Source: Herbaspirillum sp. alder98
Lineage (GTDB): Bacteria > Pseudomonadota > Gammaproteobacteria > Burkholderiales > Burkholderiaceae_D
Assembly (NCBI RefSeq): GCF_020179755.1
Contig: NZ_JAIUCY010000008.1
Location: forward strand, 62,001-126,000
Length of the DNA stretch: 64,000 bases
Direction of reading: 5' to 3'
Position 1 is the stretch's first letter. Each line of letters begins with the position of its first letter. A program made the position numbers and the translations under genes. The notes beneath the pieces are model-generated. The model saw only the letters and a program-made list of their open reading frames with translations. It was not told the origin of the DNA and did not search any database. This document shows, piece by piece, positions 11,526 to 20,595 of this stretch.

Positions 11526-12122
11526 ATGGATTCACAGTTCGGACCTGCCGGGGGGCAGGAGCAGGAGCCCGCATTTGCCGGAGCCCTGCATTCGTTATTG
11601 GTCACCGTTCACCACATGTGCCATCACCATGGCGTCGACCGCAGTGCGGCTGCGCTGTGCGACGGCTTGCCCGATGGTCTCGCCCTGACGCCGGCCACGG
11701 CGCTGCAGGCGCTGCGTAGCGCCGGGCTGGTCGCCAGTCTGGTCGAATGTGGCTTCGATAGTCTGTCAATGCTGCCGTTGCCCGTGATCCTGCTGCGTCT
11801 TGATCGGCGTGCCTGCATGCTGATGGCCATCGACGATGCCGACACGGCCGCGCCTGCGTATGTGGTGATGCTGCCCGAAATGGAGCGCGGCACCGTCACG
11901 CTCAACGCCCCGGTCCTGCTGGCGGACTACGCCGGCTTCGCCATCCTGGCCCGACCGCAGGCGGCCTGTGCAGACGCCGTTGCCTCTGGCGCTGGCGCCG
12001 CCAAGGCGCATTGGCTCAGCCTTATCCTGTGGGCGGGCGTGGTCATCGGCATCCTGTGCTGGTGCCAGGTCAGGCTCGCGCGCATGGGGCGCCCCGCGCT
12101 GGAAAGCAGGGGAGCGCAATGA
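11526..12122 (+). CDS. stand-alone LapB-type C39-like (pseudo-peptidase) domain protein with one membrane helix
   Basis: 198 residues. Residues about 18-144 resemble the N-terminal C39-like domain of LapB-family type I secretion ATPases: a conserved order of LLVTVHHMCHHHG, GLPDGLALTPATALQALRSAGL, LPLPVILLRLD, LPEMERGTVTL and YAGFAILARP. The position where true C39 peptidases carry the catalytic Cys reads ALHSLL, so it is probably inactive, as in LapB. AHW near residue 161 corresponds to the HWFW join in LapB. After one membrane helix (about 163-182) the protein ends, with no ABC membrane domain or ATPase. Overlaps the next gene as ATGATGA. Function unknown; the assignment is by pattern only. 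Confidence 0.7.
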   Translation: MDSQFGPAGGQEQEPAFAGALHSLLVTVHHMCHHHGVDRSAAALCDGLPDGLALTPATALQALRSAGLVASLVECGFDSLSMLPLPVILLRLDRRACMLMAIDDADTAAPAYVVMLPEMERGTVTLNAPVLLADYAGFAILARPQAACADAVASGAGAAKAHWLSLILWAGVVIGILCWCQVRLARMGRPALESRGAQ

Positions 12123-12469
12123 TGAGCGCCAGGAAGATCCGGGTCGTGATCAACAATGGCGCGGGCAAGTCCAGCGTGCATTTTCTGGAGCCTGGCGCCG
12201 ATGGCGGCTCGCTGCTGGTGCTCGATGCCAGTGCGGTCAGGCGCGGCTGCGTATTGTTGAGCGAGGAGGGCGGTCTTGCCCCCGATGAGGTCGTGCTGAG
12301 TCGTAGCGGTGACGATCTTCGCGTCAGCTTCGGCGGCGCATCGTTGCCACAACTGGCGATCCAGAATTTCTATCGTGGCGACAACCTGCTGGGTGGGCTG
12401 GACCAGGACGGCGCCTATTATGGCTATGTCGACGGCAGTGCTCCGAGGTCGTCCCGCGCCGTGCACTAA
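12119..12469 (+). CDS. stand-alone BapA-prefix-like domain protein
   Basis: 116 residues with no signal peptide. The segment VVLSRSGDDLRVSFGG...LAIQNFYRGDNLLGGLDQDGAYYGYVDG follows the pattern of the N-terminal prefix domain of BapA-type giant adhesins (SRSGNDLVLTL...IRIQNFF...). In those proteins this domain precedes hundreds of Ig-like repeats and an RTX tail; here the protein stops right after it. The start codon overlaps the stop of the upstream C39-like gene and shares an identical 13-nt initiation sequence with it, so the two are co-translated. It may be a remnant of a lost adhesin or a small working module. Function unknown. Confidence 0.65.
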   Translation: MMSARKIRVVINNGAGKSSVHFLEPGADGGSLLVLDASAVRRGCVLLSEEGGLAPDEVVLSRSGDDLRVSFGGASLPQLAIQNFYRGDNLLGGLDQDGAYYGYVDGSAPRSSRAVH

Positions 12470-12862
12470 ACCGTTCATGTTGCAATCTAGAAATTATTCG
12501 TTGCCGCAGATTTGAAGCCGAGGGAGGGTTAATGACCATTTTTCATCACCTTGCGCGAGTCGGCGCATGACCAGGTTCGCCGCTTGCCACGGGCCTCGGC
12601 GCAGGCTTGACGGGCAGTGGCAGCGCCCGCTTGAGCGGCGCGCTGCGATGATGCAACGCCGCATAGGAAAAAGTGGAAATGCCAGATATTTAATAAGCAT
12701 ATGGGGATATAATCCCGCACAACCTACCTGGATATATATCGATGTTCAGATGGAAAAAGGTCCTTCCCCACAACTTGATGTGCAATCCGCTAACCGGTCA
12801 GGCCGTGTCGCGGAAGGTGTAGAAACCCGCCAATTTCGCGAAGCGCGAAGAAAGGTGAGCAA
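12470..12862. other. intergenic region upstream of odhA
   Basis: 393 bp. It holds a TATAAT -10 hexamer (12708-12713) about 150 nt before odhA, a small hairpin TTCGCG-AAG-CGCGAA (12835-12849) against the odhA ribosome site AAAGGTGAG, and a 12-codon reading frame (12532-12570) with a strong GGGAGGG site. A 99-codon frame overlaps both that leader and the odhA start, but its composition looks random. No firm gene is called. Confidence 0.5.
12708..12713 (+). promoter_or_regulatory. candidate -10 element for odhA operon
   Basis: A perfect TATAAT in an AT-rich pocket. The -35 at the expected distance is poor (GATATT), so an activator or an extended contact may be needed. It predicts a leader of roughly 140 nt. 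Confidence 0.45.
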
Positions 12863-15727
12863 ATGACGAAGCTCTACGAGCAGTACAACATCAACTCCTA
12901 CCTGTTCGGTGGGAATGCTCCGTACATTGAAGAACTGTACGAGCAATATCTGGAAAATCCCGGTTCGGTCCCCGATAACTGGCGCGCCTATTTCGACGCG
13001 GTACAGCATGTACCTGCCACCGATGGCTCGGCCCGTGCTGATGTTGCCCATGCTCCCGTGATCGCCTCGTTCGCAGAGCGCGCCAAGCAAGGCCCGATCC
13101 GCACCGTGATCGCCTCGGCCGATTCCGACATGGGTCGCAAGCGCGTGGCGGTCACCCAGCTGATCGCCGGCTACCGCGACCTGGGTTCCCGTTTCGCCAA
13201 CCTGGACCCGCTGCAACGCCAGGAACGCCCCAGCATTCCAGAACTCGATCCAGCGTTCTACGGCTTCACCGATGCCGACCTGGACATCGTCTTCAATATC
13301 AACAATACCTATTTCGGCCCTGAAACGGCATCGTTGCGCGACCTGCAACAGATGCTGCGCGACACTTACACGCGTTCCATCGGCGCCGAATTCACCTATA
13401 TCTCGGACATGGCCGAAGTGCGCTGGCTGGAAGAGCGCCTGGAGCCGACCCGCGCCGCGCCGAGCTTCTCGACCGAGAAGAAAAAGCACATCCTCGAGCG
13501 CCTGACCGCAGCCGAAGGCCTGGAACGTTATCTCCACACAAAGTACGTCGGCCAGAAGCGTTTCTCGCTGGAAGGCGGCGAAAGCTTCATCGCTTCGCTG
13601 GACGAGACCATTCAGCGCGCCGGTGAAAAGGGCGTGCAGGAAATCGTCATCGGCATGGCCCACCGTGGTCGCCTGAACGTGCTGGTCAACATCCTGGGCA
13701 AGACCCCGCAGGAACTGTTCTCCGAATTCGAAGGCCGTCACGCAGACGACCTGCCGGCCGGCGACGTCAAGTACCACCAAGGCTTCTCGTCGGATGTCAG
13801 CACCCCAGGCGGCCCGGTCCACCTGTCGCTGGCGTTCAACCCGTCGCACCTCGAAATCGTCAATCCGGTGGTCGAGGGTTCGGTCAAGGCGCGTATGGAT
13901 CGTCGCGGCGACAAGGACGGTTCGCAAGTGCTGCCGATCCTGGTGCACGGCGATGCCGCATTCGCCGGCCAGGGCGTCGTGATGGAAACCCTGAACCTGG
14001 CGCAGACCCGTGGCTACGGCACCGGCGGCACGGTTCACCTGGTGATCAATAACCAGATCGGCTTCACCACCTCCGACCCGCGCGACTCCCGTTCGACGCT
14101 GTACTGCTCGGACGTGGTCAAGATGATCGAAGCACCGGTGCTGCACGTCAACGGTGATGATCCTGAAGCCGTGGTGTTTGCGACCCAGATCGCAGTCGAC
14201 TACCGCATGAAGTTCAAGAAGGACATCGTGGTCGACATCATCTGCTTCCGCAAGCTGGGTCACAACGAGCAGGACACCCCGGCGCTGACGCAGCCGCTGA
14301 TGTACAAGAAGATCGCCCAGCATCCTGGTACCCGCAAGCTGTACGCCGACAAGTTGATCGCGCAAGGCACGCTGCCGGCCGATGGTGGCGAAGAACTGGT
14401 CAAGGCCTTCCGTGCCGCGATGGACGCCGGCAAGCACACCCTCGATCCGGTGCTGACCAACTTCAAGAGCAAGTACGCCGTCGACTGGCTGCCGTTCCTG
14501 AACCGCAAGTGGACCGATGCGGCCGAAACCGCAGTGCCGCTGGCCGAACTGAAGCGCCTGGGCGCCAAGATCACCACCATCCCCGAAGGCTTCAAGGCCC
14601 ACTCGCTGGTGGAGAAGGTGATCAACGATCGCGCCGCCATGGCGCGCGGCGAGATGAACCTGGACTGGGGCATGGGCGAACACCTGGCCTACGCTTCGCT
14701 GGTGTCGTCCGGTTATGCGATCCGCCTGACCGGCCAGGATGCCGGCCGCGGCACCTTCGTGCACCGCCACGCCGTGCTGCACGATCAGAACCGTGAGCGT
14801 TGGGATGCCGGCACCTACGTGCCGCTGCAGAACGTGACCGAGACCCAGTCGCCCTTTACCGTGATCGATTCGGTGCTGTCCGAAGAGGCGGTGCTGGCGT
14901 TCGAATACGGCTACTCGACTGCCGAGCCGAACACCCTGACCATCTGGGAAGCACAGTTCGGCGACTTCGCCAACGGCGCCCAGGTGGTGATGGACCAGTT
15001 CATCAGCTCCGGCGAAGTGAAGTGGGGTCGTGCTTCGGGCCTGGTGCAGATGCTGCCGCACGGCTATGAAGGCCAGGGTCCGGAACACTCGTCGGCACGC
15101 CTGGAACGTTACCTGCAGCTGTGCGCAGACAACAACATGCAAGTGGTGCAGCCGACCACCGCCGCGCAGATCTTCCACGTGCTGCGTCGCCAGATGATCC
15201 GCCTGTTCCGCAAGCCGCTGATCATCCTGACGCCGAAGTCGCTGCTGCGTAACAAGGACGCCGGTTCGCCCCTGTCCGACCTGGCAAAGGGTTCGTTCCA
15301 GACCGTGATCCCGGAAGTCGACGAAACCATCGACGCCAAGAAGGTCAAGCGCATCGTGGCTTGCTCGGGCAAGGTCTACTACGACCTGGTCAACGCCCGC
15401 AAGGAACGTGGCCAGACCGACACCGCCATCATCCGTGTCGAGCAGCTGTATCCGTTCCCGCACAAGACGTTCGCCGCTGCCCTCAAGCAGTTCCCGAACT
15501 TCAACGAACTGGTGTGGGCGCAGGACGAGCCGCAGAACCAGGGCGCCTGGCTGCAGATCCAGCACAACATCTTCGAGAACCTGTCCGAAGGTCAGAAGCT
15601 GGCGTATGCGGGTCGTCCGGCCAGCGCGTCGCCGGCAGTCGGCTACTACGACAAGCACTATGCGCAGCAAAAGGCGTTGATCGAAACCGCCTTCGCCAAG
15701 CTCAAGGGCTTTGTGCTGACCAAGTAA
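12863..15727 (+). CDS. odhA: 2-oxoglutarate dehydrogenase E1 component
   Basis: 954 residues. Thiamine diphosphate-dependent decarboxylation of 2-oxoglutarate and transfer of succinyl to the E2 lipoyl arm, in the TCA cycle. The N-terminal YLFGGNAPYIEELYEQYLENP is the E2-binding segment of SucA-type E1. MAHRGRLNVLVN, FNPSHLEIVNPVVEGSVKARMDRRGD and INNQIGFTTSDPRDSRS mark the ThDP/active-site region. LPHGYEGQGPEHSSARLERYLQ is in the transketolase-like domain. The ATG follows AAAGGTGAG. First gene of odhA-odhB-odhL. Confidence 0.97.
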   Translation: MTKLYEQYNINSYLFGGNAPYIEELYEQYLENPGSVPDNWRAYFDAVQHVPATDGSARADVAHAPVIASFAERAKQGPIRTVIASADSDMGRKRVAVTQLIAGYRDLGSRFANLDPLQRQERPSIPELDPAFYGFTDADLDIVFNINNTYFGPETASLRDLQQMLRDTYTRSIGAEFTYISDMAEVRWLEERLEPTRAAPSFSTEKKKHILERLTAAEGLERYLHTKYVGQKRFSLEGGESFIASLDETIQRAGEKGVQEIVIGMAHRGRLNVLVNILGKTPQELFSEFEGRHADDLPAGDVKYHQGFSSDVSTPGGPVHLSLAFNPSHLEIVNPVVEGSVKARMDRRGDKDGSQVLPILVHGDAAFAGQGVVMETLNLAQTRGYGTGGTVHLVINNQIGFTTSDPRDSRSTLYCSDVVKMIEAPVLHVNGDDPEAVVFATQIAVDYRMKFKKDIVVDIICFRKLGHNEQDTPALTQPLMYKKIAQHPGTRKLYADKLIAQGTLPADGGEELVKAFRAAMDAGKHTLDPVLTNFKSKYAVDWLPFLNRKWTDAAETAVPLAELKRLGAKITTIPEGFKAHSLVEKVINDRAAMARGEMNLDWGMGEHLAYASLVSSGYAIRLTGQDAGRGTFVHRHAVLHDQNRERWDAGTYVPLQNVTETQSPFTVIDSVLSEEAVLAFEYGYSTAEPNTLTIWEAQFGDFANGAQVVMDQFISSGEVKWGRASGLVQMLPHGYEGQGPEHSSARLERYLQLCADNNMQVVQPTTAAQIFHVLRRQMIRLFRKPLIILTPKSLLRNKDAGSPLSDLAKGSFQTVIPEVDETIDAKKVKRIVACSGKVYYDLVNARKERGQTDTAIIRVEQLYPFPHKTFAAALKQFPNFNELVWAQDEPQNQGAWLQIQHNIFENLSEGQKLAYAGRPASASPAVGYYDKHYAQQKALIETAFAKLKGFVLTK

Positions 15728-15809
15728 CCCATATCGAGAACCGGGCGTGTCGCGAGGGCGGCACGTTCGTGTTTGAATGAACGAATTACCCGAAATCGGA
15801 GAAATATAA

Positions 15810-17045
15810 ATGGCTCAAATCGAAGTAGTTGTCCCGCAACTGTCGGAATCCGTCGCTGAAGCAACCCTGCTGCAATGGCACAAGAAGGTCGGCGAAAAAG
15901 TCACCCGTGACGAAAACCTGATCGACGTCGAAACCGACAAGGTCGTGCTCGAACTGCCCGCCCCGGCCGATGGCGTGATCGCCCAGATCATCGCCGCCGA
16001 CGGCGCCACCGTGGTGGCCGGCCAGGTCATCGCGATTCTCGACACCGACGCTGCTGCCCAGGTGGAACCGGTCGAAGTGAAGGCCGCTCCCGCACCGCAA
16101 TCGACCAATGAACCAACTCCTGTCGCCGCTCCCGAGCTGGCCAGCAAGGGCGATGTCGCCATGCCTGCTGCCGCCAAGCTGCTGGCCGACAACAACCTGT
16201 CGACTTCGCAAGTCACCGGCACTGGCCGCGATGGCCGCGTGACCAAGGGCGACGTGCTGGGCGCGCTGTCGGCACCTGCCGCCGCTCCTGCCGCTGCCAA
16301 GCCGGCACTGGCCCAGGTGCCTGCCGCCACTGCCGGCCTGGAAAGCCGTCCGGAACAACGCGTGCCGATGAGCCGTCTGCGTGCCCGCGTGGCCGAGCGC
16401 CTGATCCAGTCGCAATCGACCAACGCCATCCTGACCACCTTCAACGAAATCAACATGCAGCCGGTCATCGACCTGCGCAACAAGTACAAGGATCGTTTCG
16501 AGAAGGAACACGGCGTCAAGCTGGGCTTTATGTCGTTCTTCGTCAAGGCGGTCGTGCATGCACTGAAGAAGTACCCGATCGTCAACGCCTCGGTCGACGG
16601 CAACGACATCGTCTACCACGGCTACTTCGACATCGGTGTGGCAGTCGGTTCGCCACGCGGTCTGGTGGTGCCGATCCTGCGTGACGCCGATCAGATGTCG
16701 ATCGCCGACATCGAGAAGAAGATCGGTGAATTCGGCCAGAAGGCCAAGGACGGCAAGCTGTCGATCGAAGAAATGACCGGCGGTACTTTCACCGTGTCCA
16801 ACGGCGGCACCTTCGGTTCGATGCTGTCGACCCCGATCATCAACCCACCGCAATCGGCGATCCTGGGCATTCACGCCACCAAGGAACGCGCCGTGGTCGA
16901 AAACGGCCAGGTCGTGGTGCGCCCGATGAACTACTTCGCGCTGTCCTATGACCACCGCATCATCGACGGTCGCGAAGCCGTCTTGAGCCTGGTAGCGATC
17001 AAGGAAGCGCTGGAAGATCCAGCCCGTTTGTTATTGGATCTGTAA
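15810..17045 (+). CDS. odhB: dihydrolipoyl succinyltransferase (E2) of 2-oxoglutarate dehydrogenase
   Basis: 411 residues. Core of the complex; moves succinyl to CoA. A single lipoyl domain covers 1-76 with lipoylated Lys44 in VETDKVVLE. Ala/Pro linkers flank a peripheral-subunit-binding domain at about 112-150 ([31 protein letters not shown]). The catalytic acetyltransferase domain ends with [13 protein letters not shown], which holds the active-site His. 82 nt after odhA. Confidence 0.97.
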   Translation: MAQIEVVVPQLSESVAEATLLQWHKKVGEKVTRDENLIDVETDKVVLELPAPADGVIAQIIAADGATVVAGQVIAILDTDAAAQVEPVEVKAAPAPQSTNEPTPVAAPELASKGDVAMPAAAKLLADNNLSTSQVTGTGRDGRVTKGDVLGALSAPAAAPAAAKPALAQVPAATAGLESRPEQRVPMSRLRARVAERLIQSQSTNAILTTFNEINMQPVIDLRNKYKDRFEKEHGVKLGFMSFFVKAVVHALKKYPIVNASVDGNDIVYHGYFDIGVAVGSPRGLVVPILRDADQMSIADIEKKIGEFGQKAKDGKLSIEEMTGGTFTVSNGGTFGSMLSTPIINPPQSAILGIHATKERAVVENGQVVVRPMNYFALSYDHRIIDGREAVLSLVAIKEALEDPARLLLDL

Positions 17046-17060
17046 TTGGCATGAGTTGAG

Positions 17061-17104
17061 GGCGCGGACGAAAAACACCTGCGGGGGTTTTTCGTTTCCG
17101 CGCC
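17061..17104 (+). promoter_or_regulatory. long hairpin between odhB and odhL
   Basis: The outer stem GGCGCGGA/TCCGCGCC is followed by an inner stem CGAAAAAC/GTTTTTCG, interrupted only by a 2-nt bulge, with a 10-nt GC-rich loop. After it comes TTTCCC, not a run of T, so it may be a weak attenuator or a message-processing site setting E3 level relative to E1/E2. Confidence 0.55.
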
Positions 17105-17159
17105 TTTCCCATTGCGCGCCACGCGTCGGCGTGCAGCCCAAACGAATTAGGAAAATCAC

Positions 17160-18587
17160 ATGAGCAAGAATTTTGACGTGGTCGTCATCGGCGGTGGCCC
17201 TGGCGGTTACATCGCCGCCATCCGCGCAGCGCAGCTGGGTTTCAATACCGCCTGCATCGACGAATGGAAGAACGACAAGGGCGGCCCGGCACCGGGCGGC
17301 ACCTGCACCAACGTCGGTTGCATCCCATCGAAGGCACTGCTGCAATCGTCCGAGCACTTCGAGCACGCGGGTCATGGCTTTGCCGAGCACGGCATCGAAG
17401 TCAAGGGACTGAACCTGGACCTGGGCAAGATGCTGGGTCGCAAGAACACCGTGGTCAAGCAGAACAACGACGGCATCCTGTACCTGTTCAAGAAGAACAA
17501 GGTCACCTTCTTCCACGGTCGCGGTTCGTTCGCCAAGGGCGACGCCAGCGGCTACGAGATCAAGGTCGCCGGCGCGACTGAAGAAAGCATCACGGCCAAG
17601 CACGTGATCATCGCCACCGGCTCCAATGCCCGCGCACTGCCTGGCACTCCGTTCGACGAACAACTGATCCTGTCCAACACGGGCGCGCTGGCCATTACCG
17701 AAGTGCCGAAGAAGCTGGGCGTGATCGGCGCCGGCGTGATCGGCCTGGAAATGGGTTCGGTATGGCGTCGCCTGGGTGCGGAAGTGACCGTGCTCGAAGC
17801 GTTGCCGGCTTTCCTGGGCGCGGTCGATGAACAGATCGCCAAGGAAGCGCAGAAGCTGCTGACCAAGCAGGGCCTGAACGTGAACCTGGGCGTGAAGATC
17901 GGCGAGATCAAGGCCGGCAAGAAGAGCGTCACGGTCGAGTACACCGACAGCAAGGGTGCAGCGCAGAAGGGCGAGTTCGACAAGCTGATCGTATCGATCG
18001 GCCGTACGCCCAACACCATCGGCCTCAACGCCGAAGCCATTGGCCTCAAGCTCGACGAACGCGGCTTCATCGCCGTCGACGGCGATTGCAAGACCAACCT
18101 GGCCAACGTCTGGGCGGTGGGTGACGTGGTGCGTGGCCCGATGCTGGCGCACAAGGCCGAAGAAGAAGGCGTGGCAGTGGCCGAGCGTATCGCTGGCCAG
18201 CATGGTCATGTCAACTTCAACACCATCCCTTGGGTCATCTACACCTCGCCCGAGATCGCCTGGGTCGGCAAGACCGAGCAACAGCTCAAGGCCGATGGCG
18301 TGGCTTACAAGGCCGGTACCTTCCCGTTCCTGGCCAACGGCCGCGCACGTGCGCTGGGCGATACCTCGGGCATGGTCAAGTTCCTGGCGGACGCCAAGAC
18401 TGACGAAATCCTGGGCGTGCACATCGTCGGTCCGATGGCATCCGAACTGATTTCGGAAGCCGTGGTGGCGATGGAATTCCGTGCTTCGGCCGAAGACATC
18501 GCACGCATCTGCCACGCGCACCCGTCGCTGTCGGAAGCCACCAAGGAAGCCGCTCTGGCGGTGGACAAGCGCGCATTGAACTTCTGA
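17160..18587 (+). CDS. odhL: dihydrolipoyl dehydrogenase (E3)
   Basis: 475 residues. FAD enzyme that reoxidises dihydrolipoamide with NAD+. The N-terminal [14 protein letters not shown] binds [19 protein letters not shown] contains the redox-active disulfide. [27 protein letters not shown] binds NAD, and [15 protein letters not shown] holds the C-terminal catalytic His. Third gene of the odh operon. May also be called lpdA; the neighbours favour the odh role. Confidence 0.96.
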   Translation: MSKNFDVVVIGGGPGGYIAAIRAAQLGFNTACIDEWKNDKGGPAPGGTCTNVGCIPSKALLQSSEHFEHAGHGFAEHGIEVKGLNLDLGKMLGRKNTVVKQNNDGILYLFKKNKVTFFHGRGSFAKGDASGYEIKVAGATEESITAKHVIIATGSNARALPGTPFDEQLILSNTGALAITEVPKKLGVIGAGVIGLEMGSVWRRLGAEVTVLEALPAFLGAVDEQIAKEAQKLLTKQGLNVNLGVKIGEIKAGKKSVTVEYTDSKGAAQKGEFDKLIVSIGRTPNTIGLNAEAIGLKLDERGFIAVDGDCKTNLANVWAVGDVVRGPMLAHKAEEEGVAVAERIAGQHGHVNFNTIPWVIYTSPEIAWVGKTEQQLKADGVAYKAGTFPFLANGRARALGDTSGMVKFLADAKTDEILGVHIVGPMASELISEAVVAMEFRASAEDIARICHAHPSLSEATKEAALAVDKRALNF

Positions 18588-18646
18588 TGACGCTGGGCGC
18601 TGGCGGGTGGTTCTCCGCCGGCCAGCGCGGCAGTACCTGTATCATG

Positions 18647-18677
18647 ATGGGCGAGCCTGGCTCGCCCATTTTGCTTT
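18647..18677 (+). terminator. terminator-like hairpin between odhL and zapE
   Basis: Ten-pair stem ATGGGCGAGC/GCTCGCCCAT with a CTG loop, followed by TTTTGCTTT. It probably ends most odh transcripts before zapE, which begins 30 nt later. Confidence 0.7.
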
Positions 18678-18706
18678 GAGTCAGTCAATCACAAAGAACC
18701 CCCACC

Positions 18707-19804
18707 ATGGATGTCCGTCAATTCTACGAACACTCGCTGGCCGAGCGTGACTACAAGCCCGACGAGGCCCAGTTGCGCGCCATCATGCGATTGCAGCAGG
18801 CCTATGAAGAATGGACCGCCTACAAGGCCCAGCGCGCCAGCACCTTCAAGCGACTGATCAGCCGGCCCAGCGTGCCGCGTGGCGTCTACATGTGGGGTGG
18901 CGTGGGGCGCGGCAAGTCGTTCCTGATGGACAGCTTCTATTCGGTCGTGCCGCTGACGCGCAAGACGCGCGTGCACTTCCACGAATTCATGCGCGACGTG
19001 CACCGCCAGCTCGACGAGCTCAAGGGCATCGCCAATCCGCTGGACGAAGTGGCCAAGCGCATCGCCAAGAAATACCGCCTGATCTGCTTCGACGAATTCC
19101 ACGTCTCCGACATCGCCGATGCGATGATCCTGTACAACCTGTTGAAGGGCCTGTTCGACCTGGGCGTGTCGTTCGTGATGACGTCCAACTACGAGCCCAG
19201 CACGCTTTATCCCGACGGCTTGCATCGCGACCGCATGTTGCCGACCATCGCCTTGCTGCAGGAGAAACTGGACGTCATGAACATCGACGCCGGCATCGAT
19301 TATCGCAAGCGCGTGCTGGAGCAGGTGCGGGTCTACCATACCCCGCTCAATGCCCACACGGATGAAGAGTTGCGCAACGCCTTCGCCGCCGTGGCCGAGA
19401 CCGCCGACGAGGATTCACGGGTCGATATCGAGGGGCGCGAGATCCGGGCGCTGCGCCGCGCCGGCAGCGCCATCTGGTTCGACTTCGCAACGCTGTGCGG
19501 TGGCCCGCGTTCGCAGAACGATTACCTGGAGCTGGCGAGCCGCTTCCAGACCGTGATCCTGTCGGGCATCCCGCAGATGTCGGCGGCGATGTCGTCCGAG
19601 GCGCGTCGCTTTACCTGGCTCATCGACGTCTTCTATGATCACAAGGTCAAGCTGATCATGTCGGCGGCGGTCGCGCCGGACGAGCTTTACACTGCCGGCA
19701 CACTGTCCAATGAATTCCACCGTACTGTTTCGCGTATCATCGAGATGCAGTCGAAGGAATACCTGGACGCGGATCGCCGCACCGCCGCCGACCGCCTGTC
19801 GTGA
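18707..19804 (+). CDS. zapE: cell division ATPase ZapE (AFG1 family)
   Basis: 365 residues. AFG1/LACE1-type P-loop ATPase; the E. coli member associates with the FtsZ ring under stress. Walker A is GGVGRGKSFLMDSFY near residue 65. Walker B is LICFDEFHVSDIADAM near 125. A sensor-like FVMTSNYEPSTLYPDGL follows. Location directly after odhL is usual in beta-proteobacteria. Confidence 0.93.
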   Translation: MDVRQFYEHSLAERDYKPDEAQLRAIMRLQQAYEEWTAYKAQRASTFKRLISRPSVPRGVYMWGGVGRGKSFLMDSFYSVVPLTRKTRVHFHEFMRDVHRQLDELKGIANPLDEVAKRIAKKYRLICFDEFHVSDIADAMILYNLLKGLFDLGVSFVMTSNYEPSTLYPDGLHRDRMLPTIALLQEKLDVMNIDAGIDYRKRVLEQVRVYHTPLNAHTDEELRNAFAAVAETADEDSRVDIEGREIRALRRAGSAIWFDFATLCGGPRSQNDYLELASRFQTVILSGIPQMSAAMSSEARRFTWLIDVFYDHKVKLIMSAAVAPDELYTAGTLSNEFHRTVSRIIEMQSKEYLDADRRTAADRLS

Positions 19805-19809
19805 AGAGA

Positions 19810-20595
19810 ATGGATAGATCCAAGATGGACAAGAATGTCATGCGCGGCCTGATCGCCGCCCCCCTGCGCCACCGCGGCGTTTCCAGCATTGCCCTGGCGC
19901 GCCTGGCCTGTGCCGCGGCGCTGATTTCGGCGGCGAGCGTCGCCAGTGCCGACACCCCCACCAACGCCGTCACGCCCCTGGCCGAACGCTATCCGGCCGG
20001 CTCGATCAAGTCCGAGCAAACCGCTGCGGCCGCACTGGCACAGGGCGCGGATGACCGTCGCGTGCTGGCGACGCAATATGTGCTGGACCAGCGCGAGTGC
20101 TACGCCAAGTTCCTGGTGTCGTCCTGCCTGGAAGACGCCAAGGACCGCAAGCGTGAGGCCGAGAAATCGATCAAGCAGGTCGAGATCGAAGCCAATACCT
20201 ATCGCCGCCAGGCCCAGGTCGATGACCGCGACCAGTCATTGGCCGCGCAGCATGCCAATGACCAGGCCGAGACCGCCCGTCGCGTGCAGGAGCAGAAAGA
20301 CCGGCAGGCTGCCACCGAGCGCCACACGCGCGAGAGCGACGGCAAGCGGGCGCAGGTGCAGCAGCGCATCGACCAGAGCCAGGGCCAGGCGCCGGACGCC
20401 CGCATTCGCGAACACGAGGCCCGGGTAGCCCAGCAGCAGGCCGAGGATGCCGCCCGTGCGCCGGAGCGTGAAGCCAATGCCGCCGCGCGCCAGCAGCGCA
20501 TCAAGGACGCCGAGCAGCATCGCCAGGAAGTCGAGCGCAAGAAGGCCGAGAGCGAGCGCGAGCGCGCCGACAAGAAACGGAGCACGCAGCCATGA
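19810..20595 (+). CDS. periplasmic coiled-coil protein of unknown function
   Basis: About 261 residues. A signal-like segment near the N-terminus (IALARLACAAALISAASVASA) is followed by LAERYPAGSIKSEQTAAAAL and a motif with two cysteines, RECYAKFLVSSCLEDAKDRKREAEKSIKQVEIEANTYRRQAQ. The rest (about 140-261) is highly charged, rich in Glu, Arg, Gln and Ala, and predicted as one long coiled coil. Not recognised as a named family. The start is uncertain: a GTG at 19801 overlaps the zapE stop, and ATGs lie at 19810 and 19825. Its stop overlaps the next gene as ATGA. Confidence 0.75.
   Translation: MDRSKMDKNVMRGLIAAPLRHRGVSSIALARLACAAALISAASVASADTPTNAVTPLAERYPAGSIKSEQTAAAALAQGADDRRVLATQYVLDQRECYAKFLVSSCLEDAKDRKREAEKSIKQVEIEANTYRRQAQVDDRDQSLAAQHANDQAETARRVQEQKDRQAATERHTRESDGKRAQVQQRIDQSQGQAPDARIREHEARVAQQQAEDAARAPEREANAAARQQRIKDAEQHRQEVERKKAESERERADKKRSTQP

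Noticed and set aside
12567..12866. 99-codon frame before odhA as a real gene
   Set aside because: Arg-rich, random-looking translation without signal, domain or good ribosome site, and it contains the probable odhA promoter. Kept only as a low-interest leader observation.
12746..15670. 974-codon open frame antisense to odhA
   Set aside because: It lies fully opposite a clear E1 gene. GC-rich codon use with few A/T third positions leaves this antisense frame open, and the translation (rich in His, Arg, Val, Leu) has no family features.
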